Source of the DNA: CALXXL01 sp034926605
GTDB taxonomy: Bacteria > Verrucomicrobiota > Lentisphaeria > Victivallales > Victivallaceae
Length of the DNA: 64,000 bases
Assembly: GCA_034926605.1 (NCBI GenBank)
Contig: JAYFQV010000010.1
Coordinates: 62,001-126,000, forward strand
Direction: 5' to 3'
Below, one piece after another: positions 6,103 through 15,592 of this stretch. Each line of letters starts with the position of its first letter. Positions within the stretch are counted from its first letter, which is position 1. The position numbers and the translations under genes are program-made. The notes under the pieces were generated by a model, which worked only from the letters and a program-made list of their open reading frames with translations, had not been told where the DNA came from and did no database searches.

Positions 6103-8757
6103 ATGAGCGAATTTACCGAGATGCCGAAAGCCTATACAGCGGCCGAGGCCGAGGCGAAATGGTACCCGTTTTGGGAGAATAACAACCTTTTCCACGGCAA
6201 GGTGGCCCCGGAGAAACCGGCTTACAGCATCGTGATCCCGCCTCCGAATGTGACCGGCATTCTGCATCTCGGGCATGTCCTGAACAACACGCTTCAGGAC
6301 ATCCTGATCCGCCATCACCGCATGTGCGGCTACGAGGTGTGCTGGTTCCCCGGCACCGACCACGCCGGCATCGCCACCGAGAGCAAGGTTGAAAAGACCC
6401 TGCGACAGGCCGGCGAACCCGGGCGTGACGAGCTCGGCCGCGAAAAATTCATCGATAAAGTCTGGGAGTGGCGCGGCAAATACGGCGGGACCATCATCAG
6501 GCAGCTGCGCAAACTCGGCACCGCCTGCGACTGGGAACGCGAACGCTTCACCATGGACGAAGGGCTTTCCCGCGCGGTGCGCAAGGTGTTTGTCGACCTC
6601 TACAACAAAGGCTATATCTACCGCGGCCGCCGCATGATCAACTGGTGCCCGGTTTCCAGGACCGCGCTTTCAGACGAGGAAGTGATCTACAAGGAAGTCG
6701 ACGGAAAGTTCTACCACATCAAATATCCGCTGGCCGACGGCGGCGGATTCCTTGAAGTGGCCACAACCCGTCCCGAGACCATGTTCGGCGACACCGCGGT
6801 GGCGGTGCATCCGGACGATCCGCGCTACAAGGGGCTGATCGGCAAGATGGTGATACTGCCGTTGACCGACCGTCAGATCCCGATCATCGGAGACGAACAC
6901 GCCGATCCGGAAAAAGGTTCCGGCTGCGTGAAGATCACGCCCGCCCACGACCCGAACGACTTCATGGTGGGTCAGCGCCACAACCTGAAACTTATCGGCA
7001 TCATGAATCAGGATGCCAGTTTGAACGAGAACTGCGGCCCCGAATTTGCCGGGCTGGACCGCTATGCGGCCCGTGACAAGGTGATGAAAGAGCTGGACAA
7101 GCTCGGGCTGGTTTCCGGCATTGAGCCGATCAAGCACGCCGTCGGCTATTCCGAGCGCGGCGACGTGCCGATCGAAACGCTGGTCAGCTACCAGTGGTTC
7201 TGCAACATGAAGGAGCTGGCCAAGCCAGCCATAAAAGCGGTTGAAGACGGCAGGATCAAATTCTACCCCGAGCGCTGGAGCAAGACTTATTTCCACTGGA
7301 TGGAAAACATCCAGGACTGGTGCATTTCGCGCCAGATCTGGTGGGGGCACCGCATTCCGGCATGGTACAACGACGAAACCGGCGAGACCTATGTGGGAAT
7401 GGAAGCCCCGACCGCCCCTGGCAACTGGCGGCAGGAGCAGGACGTGCTGGACACCTGGTTCAGCTCGTGGCTGTGGCCGTTCTCGGTGCAGGGCTGGCCG
7501 GACAAAACCCCGGAACTCGGTTATTTCTACCCGACCTGCGATCTGGTTACCGGCCCGGACATCATTTTCTTCTGGGTTGCGCGCATGATCATGGCCGGTT
7601 GCGAGTTCATGGAGGAAATACCGTTCCGCAACGTCTACTTCACCAGCATCATCCGCGACGAACAGGGGCGCAAGCTGTCCAAGTCTCTCGGCAACTCGCC
7701 CGATCCGCTGGACGTGATCGACGAGTACGGCGCCGACGCGCTGCGTTTCTCGATCATCTACATCGCTCCGGTGGGCATGGACATACGTTACAGCAACGAA
7801 AAATGCGAACTGGGCCGCAACTTCGCCAACAAGCTGTGGAACTGCTGCCGGTTCCGCCGGATGCAGGGTCCGGCAAGCGACAGTTTCCGCGAGCTAAAGG
7901 GCGTTAAGTACAAAGACCTCACCGCCGACGAGAAGTGGATACTCACCTCGATCGACGAGACGGTCGGTTCGGTCAACACCGCGCTGGCGGAGTTCCGCTT
8001 CCATTCCGCCGCGCACGAGATATACGATCTGGTTTGGAGCAAGGTCTGCGACTGGTTCGTGGAATCCGAGAAAGTCAGGCTGCGCGGCTCGGAAGAGGCG
8101 CGGCGGCAGGCGCTGAAAGTGCTCGATCTGGCATTGTTCCGGGTGCTGCGGCTGCTGCACCCGTTCATGCCGTTCGTGACCGAGGAACTGGCCCACCAGC
8201 TGGATTTTCTGGGCGAAGGCGAAAGCATTATGAACGAGTCCTATCCCGCCGCGAAGGGGCTTTCCGACGAAGCGGTCGCCAAGATGGTCGACGCTAAGTT
8301 CGCGCTGGTCACCGCCGGGCGCGCGCTGCGTTCGAGCTACGAGATCGGCGACAACAAGCGCGTCATGTTTTATATCAAGGCGGTCAACGCCGCGACGGAG
8401 GATTTCCTGCGCGGGGAGAGCGAATCGCTCAAATTCCTGCTGAACGCCTCCGATGTGGAGATAGGCTCGGCGGAGCCGGACGCCTACACCACCGGCCCCG
8501 CGCCGTCGATGATGGCGGATGCCGGTACCATCTACCTGCCGCTGGCCGGTTTGATCGATATCGATGCGGAACTGGCGAAGCTCAACAAGCAGCGCTCCGA
8601 GATCGGCGGCTGGATCAAGGGCACCGAGGCCAAGCTTGCCAACGCCGGCTTTGTGTCCAAGGCTCCCGCCAAGGTGGTGGAGGATGTGCGTACTCAACTT
8701 GCAGAACTCAAACAAAAACTTGCCCGGGTAGAGGAACTGCTCGCGGCGTTGAAATAA
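6103..8757 (+). CDS. valS: Valyl-tRNA synthetase
   Basis: An 884-residue class Ia aminoacyl-tRNA synthetase that charges tRNA-Val. The HIGH motif is in PPPNVTGILHLGHVLNNT (about residues 46-63) and the KMSKS motif is KLSKS (about residue 523, GRKLSKSLGNSPDP). The editing domain inserts between them with TTRPETMFGDTAVAVHP and an HDPNDF segment. The anticodon-binding domain follows. The C-terminus ends in the charged coiled-coil arm typical of ValRS (AELKQKLARVEELLAALK). Length is normal. dapA follows after 12 bp and the two are probably co-transcribed. The start is preceded by AGGAGCG at somewhat long spacing. Confidence 0.97.
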   Translation: MSEFTEMPKAYTAAEAEAKWYPFWENNNLFHGKVAPEKPAYSIVIPPPNVTGILHLGHVLNNTLQDILIRHHRMCGYEVCWFPGTDHAGIATESKVEKTLRQAGEPGRDELGREKFIDKVWEWRGKYGGTIIRQLRKLGTACDWERERFTMDEGLSRAVRKVFVDLYNKGYIYRGRRMINWCPVSRTALSDEEVIYKEVDGKFYHIKYPLADGGGFLEVATTRPETMFGDTAVAVHPDDPRYKGLIGKMVILPLTDRQIPIIGDEHADPEKGSGCVKITPAHDPNDFMVGQRHNLKLIGIMNQDASLNENCGPEFAGLDRYAARDKVMKELDKLGLVSGIEPIKHAVGYSERGDVPIETLVSYQWFCNMKELAKPAIKAVEDGRIKFYPERWSKTYFHWMENIQDWCISRQIWWGHRIPAWYNDETGETYVGMEAPTAPGNWRQEQDVLDTWFSSWLWPFSVQGWPDKTPELGYFYPTCDLVTGPDIIFFWVARMIMAGCEFMEEIPFRNVYFTSIIRDEQGRKLSKSLGNSPDPLDVIDEYGADALRFSIIYIAPVGMDIRYSNEKCELGRNFANKLWNCCRFRRMQGPASDSFRELKGVKYKDLTADEKWILTSIDETVGSVNTALAEFRFHSAAHEIYDLVWSKVCDWFVESEKVRLRGSEEARRQALKVLDLALFRVLRLLHPFMPFVTEELAHQLDFLGEGESIMNESYPAAKGLSDEAVAKMVDAKFALVTAGRALRSSYEIGDNKRVMFYIKAVNAATEDFLRGESESLKFLLNASDVEIGSAEPDAYTTGPAPSMMADAGTIYLPLAGLIDIDAELAKLNKQRSEIGGWIKGTEAKLANAGFVSKAPAKVVEDVRTQLAELKQKLARVEELLAALK

Positions 8758-8769
8758 AGGAAATTACCT

Positions 8770-9642
8770 ATGGAATTCAGAGGCGTTTACACAGCGTTGG
8801 TCACTCCGCTTTCGCGCGGAGAAGTCGATTATGCCAAACTCAGAGAGCTGGTGGAGCGTCAGGTGAAGGCCAAGGTGGCCGGCATCGTGCCGGTCGGCAC
8901 CACCGGGGAGTCCCCCACCTTGACCTACGAAGAGCATTTGAAGGTGGTCGAGGTGGTGGCCGAGCAGGCCAACGGTCGCTGCCAGATCATTGCCGGCACC
9001 GGAGCAAACTCCACCCGCGAGGCGGTGGAGATGACCCTGAAAGCCAAGCAGTGCGGCGTGGACGCCACTTTGCAGGTGGTCCCCTATTACAACAAACCGA
9101 CTCAGGAGGGCATGTACCGCCATTTCATGACGGTGGCTGACTCCTGCGGGCTGCCGATAGTGCTTTACAACATTCCGGGCCGTTGCGGCGTGGGGCTGAC
9201 GGTGGAGAACGTCGCCCGGCTGCGGCAGTCCTCGCCGCTGATCGAAGCGGTCAAGGAGGCCGCCGGCAGCGCCGAGCGGGTCTCCGCGATGCTCGATCTG
9301 TGCGACATCACCGTTCTCAGCGGCGATGACGCGCTTACCCTGCCGATGCTTTCCGTCGGCGGCAAAGGCGTGGTCAGCGTTACCAGCAACCTGCTGCCGG
9401 AGAAGATGGTGGAATTGGTGGAGCTGTTTTTCGCCGGTAAGAACGAGGCGGCCATCGCACTGAACAAATGGCTTTATCCGCTGTTCCGCGACCAGTTTGT
9501 CGAAACCAACCCGGTGCCGATCAAGGCCGCCATGGCGATGTGCGGGATCATAGAGGAAGAGTACCGCCTGCCGTTGTGCGAACTTACCGCGCCGAGCCGT
9601 GAAAAATTGAAGGCCACGCTGAGCCAACTTGCGTTGATCTGA
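8770..9642 (+). CDS. dapA: 4-hydroxy-tetrahydrodipicolinate synthase
   Basis: A 290-residue enzyme that condenses pyruvate with aspartate semialdehyde, the first committed step to diaminopimelate and lysine. The catalytic residues are in place: Schiff-base Lys162 (EAVKEAAG), Tyr133 and Arg138 (LYNIPGRCG), Thr44-Thr45 (VGTTGES) and the Tyr of the YYNKPTQEG segment (about residues 106-114). Length is typical. An AAAGGAA ribosome binding site precedes the ATG. It lies between valS and the heparinase-like gene, which starts on the last base of the dapA stop codon. Confidence 0.96.
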   Translation: MEFRGVYTALVTPLSRGEVDYAKLRELVERQVKAKVAGIVPVGTTGESPTLTYEEHLKVVEVVAEQANGRCQIIAGTGANSTREAVEMTLKAKQCGVDATLQVVPYYNKPTQEGMYRHFMTVADSCGLPIVLYNIPGRCGVGLTVENVARLRQSSPLIEAVKEAAGSAERVSAMLDLCDITVLSGDDALTLPMLSVGGKGVVSVTSNLLPEKMVELVELFFAGKNEAAIALNKWLYPLFRDQFVETNPVPIKAAMAMCGIIEEEYRLPLCELTAPSREKLKATLSQLALI

Positions 9643-12575
9643 TGCTTACACGGCCGATCTTATGCCTGTTGCTGGCGCTGGCGGCGGTCACCGCCGTGGC
9701 GGAAGGGCTTGATTTGAAACGGGTGGAGGTCAAACAGCAGCTGCCGGGGCCGGCCGGTAACAAGTTCGGCTCCATCATGGTGACGCTGCCCCGCGAGGTA
9801 AACCTTGAAAACTACGCGGTGGCTTTTACGGTGGAGTCCGCCAGTCCGGCCTTCGGCTTCATGCGTGTGCAGTTCTACAACTCCGGCAGCGAGAAGCCGT
9901 GTCTCGGTTTTGCCAGCTGGCAGCGGTTCGGCGACGGCCGCCCGCATCGTTTTTTCCTGAAGCCTTACATGGCCGCCCAGTGGCCGTGGTATTGGCGGAC
10001 GGTGGGGCTGGAGGAGCAGCCGCCTGTTCACATTGACCGCATGGAGATCACAGTGGGTTCCGGCGCGGCCGACGCCGGGATCGAGGCGGTGTTAACAGAC
10101 GTTCGGGCCGTTCCGTTCGCGTTTCCAGCCGGGCCGGCGTTTCCGTATGCCGAGCGCCCCGCGGCGGTCGTTCATCCGTGCGGCTTCTACACCGCTTCGG
10201 ATGTCGAACGCGCCCGCAAAAACGTCAAACTCCACCCGTGGGCGCAGAAGCTGGTGGCCGATTACCGGGCGCGCTGGGAACCGCTGATGAGTGTGCCGGT
10301 TTCCGAACTGGTGCCGGACGGCGACCTGATGGATTGCGTCTATTGTCCGGAGTGCGAAGGCGGCGACGATTCGTTTGTGCCGAACGACGACTGCACCGCC
10401 ATGAAATGCCGCTACTGCGGCGCGGAATTTCCGTCCAAGGAGCTGGCGGAGGACACCACGGTGGAGGTGCTTCCCGGGGTGTTCCGCCAATGTCACACGG
10501 CGAAGAAGAACATGATGCTGGGCGACGACAACCTCGGCAATCGCTATTTTCTTTCCATGCGGCTGAACAAATACAAATTCCAGCGCACCTTCCAGCTCAA
10601 CGAGGCCGCCTATGTTTACGCCGTCACGGGTGACAAAACCTACGCCGCCAAAGTGCGTGAAGTGCTGCTGGCCATTGCCGAGCGCTATCCCCGGAACCTG
10701 CTTACGTTCCGTACTTCGTTCTATCTGACCCCGCGGTTCAATTACATGGCCGGGCGGGTCGGCGGCTGGAAGTACGGTGACAGCGAATACGTGCAGAACT
10801 GGGCCGAAGCCTACGACCTTACACTGAGTTCGGGCCTTTATTCGGACGCCGACAAGGTGAAAATCGAAAACGGCGTTTTCCGCGAATATTTGAAGATGAT
10901 CACCGCTCACCGGCCGAATGCCGACGTCACCAGCAACGCGGTGCCCTCCCATCTCACCGGCGCGGCGATCTGCGCCGCCATGCTCGGTGACAAGCAGTTG
11001 ATGGAGGATTATGTGCTCTATGGCGAAAGCGGCCTGGTGCCGTTCCTGAAGAAAGATTATGTGCGCGACGGCACCTGGTGCGAGAACAGCGCCAGCTATA
11101 CCGAGATGAGCAACGTTCCCCTGGTGGGGCTGATGGAGATAGTCTCCCGTTACGGCATGGATAAAAGCCTGTACCGCAATGTGTTTTCCAATCTCGGCTA
11201 CATGCTGATGCCGGGCAAGGTGCTCCCGCCGGTGAACGATTCTAACTTCCGCCAGCTGTACAAGCCGGAATTCGCCGAAGCCGCCTACCGCCAATTTCCC
11301 ACGCCGCGCAATCTTGCGCTGCTGGAGCGCAGTATCGACGCCGGCAGCGGCACCGAATATTCGCTTTTCAAGCGCGATGCTCAGCTTCCGCCGGTCGATC
11401 CGGCGGAGCGGGCGTATTTCGGGAGCATCCGCATTGTTTCCGGCACCAACTGGGCGATCCTGCGGCCGGAATCCGATCCGGACAACACCGCTTTGGTGTT
11501 CGACTACGGTTTCTATCCCAACGGTCACAGTCACAACTCGGCGCTGAATTACTGCTATTACGCCGGCGGCGACGAGGCGGTGTTCGACTACGGCTATCTC
11601 GGCTGGGCACATCCGCTGCGCGACTGGCAGGTCTCGCCGTTGGCGCACAACAACGTCACCATCGACGGGCAGGTTCCCAAGACCACCCGCGAGGGCAATC
11701 TGCTGTTCTTCGGCGGCAACAAGCTGGTTCAGGCCGTCTCCGCCGAAAGCTCCAACGCCTTCGACGGCTGCTCCACGCTTCAGCGGACGATGTTTCTGAT
11801 CTCTCGCGCCGACGGTCATCATTATGTGGTGGACTTTGTGCGCACCCGCGGCGGCAGCCGCCATATGCTGACCGTGCATCCGGTGGTGCCCGAACGCGCC
11901 GCCGCCAACGCGGCGGCGGCGGTCAGACCGGACTGGGGCGCGCCTCGCGCCACCGGGGCGGAGTGGATGCGCGAGCTTTCGCGCAAGAGCTGCGCCGGAA
12001 ATGAGACCGTACAGGCCGGCAGGGTGGCGGTGGCCGAGAGTTCCGGGCGCGGCATGACCGCGTTCGAATACGAGGTTCCGGCGCTGCGCAACCGCCGCCG
12101 CCCGGAAGGCCGGGAGGTTCACACCATGTACGCGTTCGAAGTCGACGGCGGGGCCAGCGATTTCGCCGGGGCGATCGACTCCGGCATCGTGCCGGTGAAG
12201 GTCGAGGGCGACGGTGCGGCGGTCAGGTGCGGAAACGATCTGATCGCGGTCAAATACTCCGGCAAAAGCATAGTGGTGGACGGCATCAAGATAGACAGTG
12301 ATCTTGCGGTTATGCGCGACGGCAAGTTAATTTTCCGGTCGGCTCCGGACGTTCACGGAGAGGTTTTGGCATATTTTGAGGGAGAAAATCCTTCGATGAG
12401 GGTTGATTTTGACGAAAATGGTGTTATGCTTAAGTCGAAATACGTGTTTTTCGACGGTCGGCGAGACGCCGCCTGCCGAATATTGAAAACAGAAGGCGAC
12501 AGGCTTTTTATCGACCCAGCCGAGGGGATCGTTCCCAAGGTCGGAGACACTTTCACCGCATACACCGCTGAATAG
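9642..12575 (+). CDS. Secreted heparinase II/III-like polysaccharide lyase
   Basis: A 977-residue exported protein. Signal peptide MLTRPILCLLLALAAVTAVA. After an N-terminal beta region to about residue 170 comes a helical (alpha/alpha toroid) part with RNLLTFRTSFYLTPRFNYM and the AYDLT and HLTGAA stretches. Then comes the heparinase II/III beta-sheet domain with YGFYPNGHSHNSALNY (about 621-636) and WQVSPLAHNNVTIDG. Such proteins depolymerise acidic polysaccharides such as heparin, heparan, alginate or other uronides; the substrate cannot be called. Unusual is a four-Cys insertion, CVYCPEC with MKCRYCG (about residues 231-262), that looks like a zinc ribbon. The ATG overlaps the dapA stop by one base, so it depends on dapA translation. 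Confidence 0.8.
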   Translation: MLTRPILCLLLALAAVTAVAEGLDLKRVEVKQQLPGPAGNKFGSIMVTLPREVNLENYAVAFTVESASPAFGFMRVQFYNSGSEKPCLGFASWQRFGDGRPHRFFLKPYMAAQWPWYWRTVGLEEQPPVHIDRMEITVGSGAADAGIEAVLTDVRAVPFAFPAGPAFPYAERPAAVVHPCGFYTASDVERARKNVKLHPWAQKLVADYRARWEPLMSVPVSELVPDGDLMDCVYCPECEGGDDSFVPNDDCTAMKCRYCGAEFPSKELAEDTTVEVLPGVFRQCHTAKKNMMLGDDNLGNRYFLSMRLNKYKFQRTFQLNEAAYVYAVTGDKTYAAKVREVLLAIAERYPRNLLTFRTSFYLTPRFNYMAGRVGGWKYGDSEYVQNWAEAYDLTLSSGLYSDADKVKIENGVFREYLKMITAHRPNADVTSNAVPSHLTGAAICAAMLGDKQLMEDYVLYGESGLVPFLKKDYVRDGTWCENSASYTEMSNVPLVGLMEIVSRYGMDKSLYRNVFSNLGYMLMPGKVLPPVNDSNFRQLYKPEFAEAAYRQFPTPRNLALLERSIDAGSGTEYSLFKRDAQLPPVDPAERAYFGSIRIVSGTNWAILRPESDPDNTALVFDYGFYPNGHSHNSALNYCYYAGGDEAVFDYGYLGWAHPLRDWQVSPLAHNNVTIDGQVPKTTREGNLLFFGGNKLVQAVSAESSNAFDGCSTLQRTMFLISRADGHHYVVDFVRTRGGSRHMLTVHPVVPERAAANAAAAVRPDWGAPRATGAEWMRELSRKSCAGNETVQAGRVAVAESSGRGMTAFEYEVPALRNRRRPEGREVHTMYAFEVDGGASDFAGAIDSGIVPVKVEGDGAAVRCGNDLIAVKYSGKSIVVDGIKIDSDLAVMRDGKLIFRSAPDVHGEVLAYFEGENPSMRVDFDENGVMLKSKYVFFDGRRDAACRILKTEGDRLFIDPAEGIVPKVGDTFTAYTAE

Positions 12576-12633
12576 TTTGCCTCCGGCTCCCGGGAGCGGA
12601 GGGCGCAAAGCCATGTCGTTTGAAGGACAAACG
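12576..12633 (+). other. Two hairpins between the heparinase gene and moxR
   Basis: A long GC-rich stem-loop (12576-12609: TTTGC...CTCCG...GCTCCC/GGGAGC...CGGAG...GCAAA with small bulges) begins directly after the heparinase stop. A second perfect hairpin, CGTTTG-AAGGA-CAAACG (12617-12633), follows. Neither has a T-run, so classical termination is unlikely. They could stabilise an upstream mRNA end or separate expression of valS-dapA-heparinase from the bat operon. The loop of the second carries AAGGA, but the real ribosome binding site for moxR is AGGAGAGAGG just before 12648. Confidence 0.45.
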
Positions 12634-12647
12634 TTAGGAGAGAGGCT

Positions 12648-13670
12648 ATGCAGGAAAACAACATTCAGGAAATTCAGTTGAAAATCCGCGAGAAGGCGGC
12701 GTTTATTGCGCCGTTGCGGACGGAAATGGGGCGGGTGATCGCCGGCCAGCAGGAGCTGGTGGACCGGCTTATAATGGCCCTCATCTGCGGCGGTCATGTG
12801 CTGATAGAAGGTGTGCCGGGGCTGGCCAAGACATTGGCGGTGAAGACGCTGGCTGACTGCGTTTCCGGCAGTTTCGCCCGTCTGCAGTTCACGCCCGACC
12901 TTCTGCCAGCCGACCTTACCGGCACCCGGGTCTACAACGCCGAAACCCATGATTTCTCCACCCGGCTGGGGCCGGTTTTCGCCAATATAGTGCTGGCCGA
13001 CGAGATCAACCGCGCACCGGCCAAGGTGCAGAGCGCGCTGCTGGAATGCATGCAGGAGCACCAGATCACCATATCCGGTGAAACCCACAAGCTGCCGGAG
13101 CCGTTCATGGTTATGGCCACCCAGAACCCGATCGAGCAGGAAGGCACCTATCCGCTGCCCGAGGCGCAGGTAGACCGCTTCATGATGAAGCTGAGAATCG
13201 GTTATCCGGAGCGCGCCGACGAGCGTCTGGTGCTTGACCGCATGGCTCATCCTACGCCGCACGTCAGTGCGATGAAAGTGGCCTCTCTCGATGATATCGC
13301 CGCCGCGCGCGAAGCGATGGATCTGGTGTACATGGACGAGAAGATCACCGAATATATTCTCGACATCGTGAACGCCACCCGCCCCGGGCGCCGGACCGAA
13401 CTTTCCGACCGCCAGAGCGAGGCGAAACTGGACGACGTTCAGAGTTTGATCGAATACGGTGCGTCGCCGCGTTCCGGCATTGCGCTGGCGCTGGCGGCCA
13501 AGACGCTGGCTTTCATGTCCGGCCGCGCCTACGTGGTTCCGCAGGACATCAAGTCGGTGGCGGCGGACGTGCTGCGCCACCGACTGACACTGAGCTACGA
13601 GGCCGAGGCCGAGGATCTTTCCGCCGACGACCTGATTCTGCGGCTGCTGAACGAACTGCGCACGCCGTAG
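12648..13670 (+). CDS. MoxR-family AAA+ ATPase
   Basis: A 340-residue AAA+ ATPase of the MoxR group, thought to act as a chaperone for VWA-domain proteins. Walker A is GVPGLAKT (about residues 59-66), Walker B is LADEINRAP (about 120-128), followed by AKVQSALLECMQE and the sensor region ATQNPIEQEGTYPLPEAQVDRF. The C-terminal lid with VLRHRLTLSYEAE completes the family length. It heads the moxR-DUF58-bat operon here, with 18 bp to the next gene. An AGGAGAGAGG ribosome binding site precedes the start. Confidence 0.95.
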   Translation: MQENNIQEIQLKIREKAAFIAPLRTEMGRVIAGQQELVDRLIMALICGGHVLIEGVPGLAKTLAVKTLADCVSGSFARLQFTPDLLPADLTGTRVYNAETHDFSTRLGPVFANIVLADEINRAPAKVQSALLECMQEHQITISGETHKLPEPFMVMATQNPIEQEGTYPLPEAQVDRFMMKLRIGYPERADERLVLDRMAHPTPHVSAMKVASLDDIAAAREAMDLVYMDEKITEYILDIVNATRPGRRTELSDRQSEAKLDDVQSLIEYGASPRSGIALALAAKTLAFMSGRAYVVPQDIKSVAADVLRHRLTLSYEAEAEDLSADDLILRLLNELRTP

Positions 13671-13688
13671 CCGCCGGAGGATCGGACA

Positions 13689-14570
13689 ATGGATCCGGCT
13701 GAACTATTGAAAAAAGTACGGCGGTTGGAGATTCGCACCAACCGCGAGGTGGACGAGGCCATCGGCGGTGCCTACAAGAGCGTGTTTCAGGGCCGCGGCA
13801 TCGAGTTCGACGAAGTGCGCGAGTACACTCCGGGGGACGACAGCCGCGACATCGACTGGAACGTGACCGCCCGCATCGGCGCGCCGTTCGTCAAGAAATA
13901 TACCGAGGAGCGCGAGCTTACCGTCATGCTGCTGGTGGACGTCTCCGCCTCCGGCTGTTTCGGGGTTTCCGGCACCACCAAACGCGAACGCGCGGTGGAG
14001 GCTGCCGCGATTCTGGCGCTGAGCGCCATCCGCAACCACGACAAGGTCGGGCTGATGATGTTCAGCGATTCGGTGGAGCTGTTCTTGTCGCCTCGCAATT
14101 CCCGCCGTCACGGTCTGCGGCTGATCCGCGAACTGGTGGCGCACGAGGCGAAGAGCAAGGGCACCGACATCGATCTGGCGTTGCGCGAGTGCCGCAATCT
14201 GCTCTCTCAGCGCAGCGTGGTGTTCGTTATCAGCGACCTGATCGCCCGCCGAGACTTCTCCAAGTCTCTGCGCATTCTCAACAACCGGCACGACGTGGTG
14301 GTGCTCCGTCTCGGCGATCCCGGCGAATTGGCTTTGCCCAAATTGCCCGGGTTCACGCTGGAGGACGCCGAAACCGGCGAGACCTTGCAGTTTTCCGGCG
14401 GCGCCGCCGCCTCGGAACGGTATGCGGAATCCGCCGCCGGGCTTTTCTCCGGCCGTGCGGACATCTGCTCCAAAGCCGGGGTGGACATGGTGGAAATATC
14501 CGCCGACAAAGACGCGCTGCTCCCGATGATCTACTTTTTCCGCCACCGCCGCAGGCGGCGTGGAGTATGA
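13689..14570 (+). CDS. DUF58 protein with VWA-like fold
   Basis: A 293-residue DUF58 protein, the usual partner of MoxR in bat operons. N-terminal signature GRGIEFDEVREYTPGDDSR with DIDWNVTARIG (about residues 36-64). The VWA-like domain follows with a MIDAS-type DVSAS (about 84-88), and later SDLIARRDFSKSLR. No signal peptide or membrane helix is seen, so it is cytosolic. It starts 18 bp after moxR with a GGAGG ribosome binding site. Known family members are assumed to be handled by MoxR; the exact activity is unknown. Confidence 0.92.
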   Translation: MDPAELLKKVRRLEIRTNREVDEAIGGAYKSVFQGRGIEFDEVREYTPGDDSRDIDWNVTARIGAPFVKKYTEERELTVMLLVDVSASGCFGVSGTTKRERAVEAAAILALSAIRNHDKVGLMMFSDSVELFLSPRNSRRHGLRLIRELVAHEAKSKGTDIDLALRECRNLLSQRSVVFVISDLIARRDFSKSLRILNNRHDVVVLRLGDPGELALPKLPGFTLEDAETGETLQFSGGAAASERYAESAAGLFSGRADICSKAGVDMVEISADKDALLPMIYFFRHRRRRRGV

Positions 14571-14590
14571 CCCAACAGAGGTGAAAACAT

Positions 14591-15592
14591 ATGGTTTCGA
14601 TGAAAACAAAACGCCGGGCGCTGCGGATAGCGGTGGCGGCGGTGCTGCTGATATTGGCGGCGGGCGGAGGTTTCTATTACTTCTGGCACCGGGCCGCCGT
14701 CTACGGCAAAATTCAGGTGGTAAAACCGTTTGAATACACGGTGTCGCCGGTCATGCTGGGCGACGAGTTTCTGGTTCGTGCCGTAATTTCGGTGCCCTGG
14801 GGGCAGAGTCTCGAGGGCGTGGAGCTGGAAATCCCGAAGGACGCCGGAGTGATTCAGGTGGGCAAGCCCCAGCTGGACGACGAGGTGGGCCATTGGGGTA
14901 AGCGATATTATTCCGTGAACATTCCGCTTTTGGCCTATCGTACCGGCGAACTCGATCCGGGCCGCGCGAAGCTGGCCTATCGGCGCGACAGGGCGTTGGA
15001 ACCGGTGCCGGACGCCATGAACGAGATGGCGCTGCCGCCGGTGAAGGTGGAACCCCGCGTGGTATCCCCGGACGAGGAACTGCCGCTGGCCGGCGAGCTG
15101 CGCAGCAGCCAGATGAAGACCAACTACCGCTGGCTATGGGTGGCGGTTCCGGTGGCGGCGGCGCTGTTGTTCGGGCTGTATGTGCTGTACCGCCTGCTGC
15201 GCCGCAAGACCGCCGAATGGCTGGCGCCGCCGACGGCATGGGAGCTGGCGCTCGAGGAGCTCCATGAACTCCGCGGCGAGGCGCACTCCGGCTATCCGGC
15301 GCAATGTTTCGCCCGTCTCAGCGACATTGTCCGCCGCTATATCGAACGGCGTTTTCTGCTGCCTTCCACCACCACCACCACGCCGGAGTTTCTGCGGGCG
15401 ATGCGCGGGGCGGATTCGCCGCTGACACCGCCGCAGCAGCACAAACTGGGCGATTTTCTGGCGGTGGCCGACATGGTCAAGTTCGCAAAGATGGAGCCGG
15501 ACGAGGCGACGGTGGACAATTCGATATTCGAGGCCGAGAATTTTGTGAAATCCACCGTTCCCGCGCCGAAAGTGGAGGTGCGGCATGTTTAG
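14591..15592 (+). CDS. Bat-operon membrane protein (DUF4381-like C-terminus)
   Basis: A 333-residue protein with an N-terminal membrane helix (about residues 10-28), a periplasmic beta-rich domain (about 35-170) and a second helix (about 178-200). The cytosolic C-terminal part has WELALEELHEL and FARLSDIVRRYIERRF. That tail matches the DUF4381-type segment found in many moxR/bat operons between DUF58 and the first VWA gene. A PSTTTTTPEFL run lies near residue 260. It overlaps batA by 8 bp. It may hold the VWA proteins at the membrane, which is inference. The start follows GAGGTGA. Confidence 0.75.
   Translation: MVSMKTKRRALRIAVAAVLLILAAGGGFYYFWHRAAVYGKIQVVKPFEYTVSPVMLGDEFLVRAVISVPWGQSLEGVELEIPKDAGVIQVGKPQLDDEVGHWGKRYYSVNIPLLAYRTGELDPGRAKLAYRRDRALEPVPDAMNEMALPPVKVEPRVVSPDEELPLAGELRSSQMKTNYRWLWVAVPVAAALLFGLYVLYRLLRRKTAEWLAPPTAWELALEELHELRGEAHSGYPAQCFARLSDIVRRYIERRFLLPSTTTTTPEFLRAMRGADSPLTPPQQHKLGDFLAVADMVKFAKMEPDEATVDNSIFEAENFVKSTVPAPKVEVRHV

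Noticed and set aside
10092..12122. 676-codon open frame on the minus strand opposite the heparinase-like gene
   Set aside because: The plus strand encodes a full signal-peptide-bearing enzyme here; the antisense product is His/Gly/Arg-rich with no family pattern.
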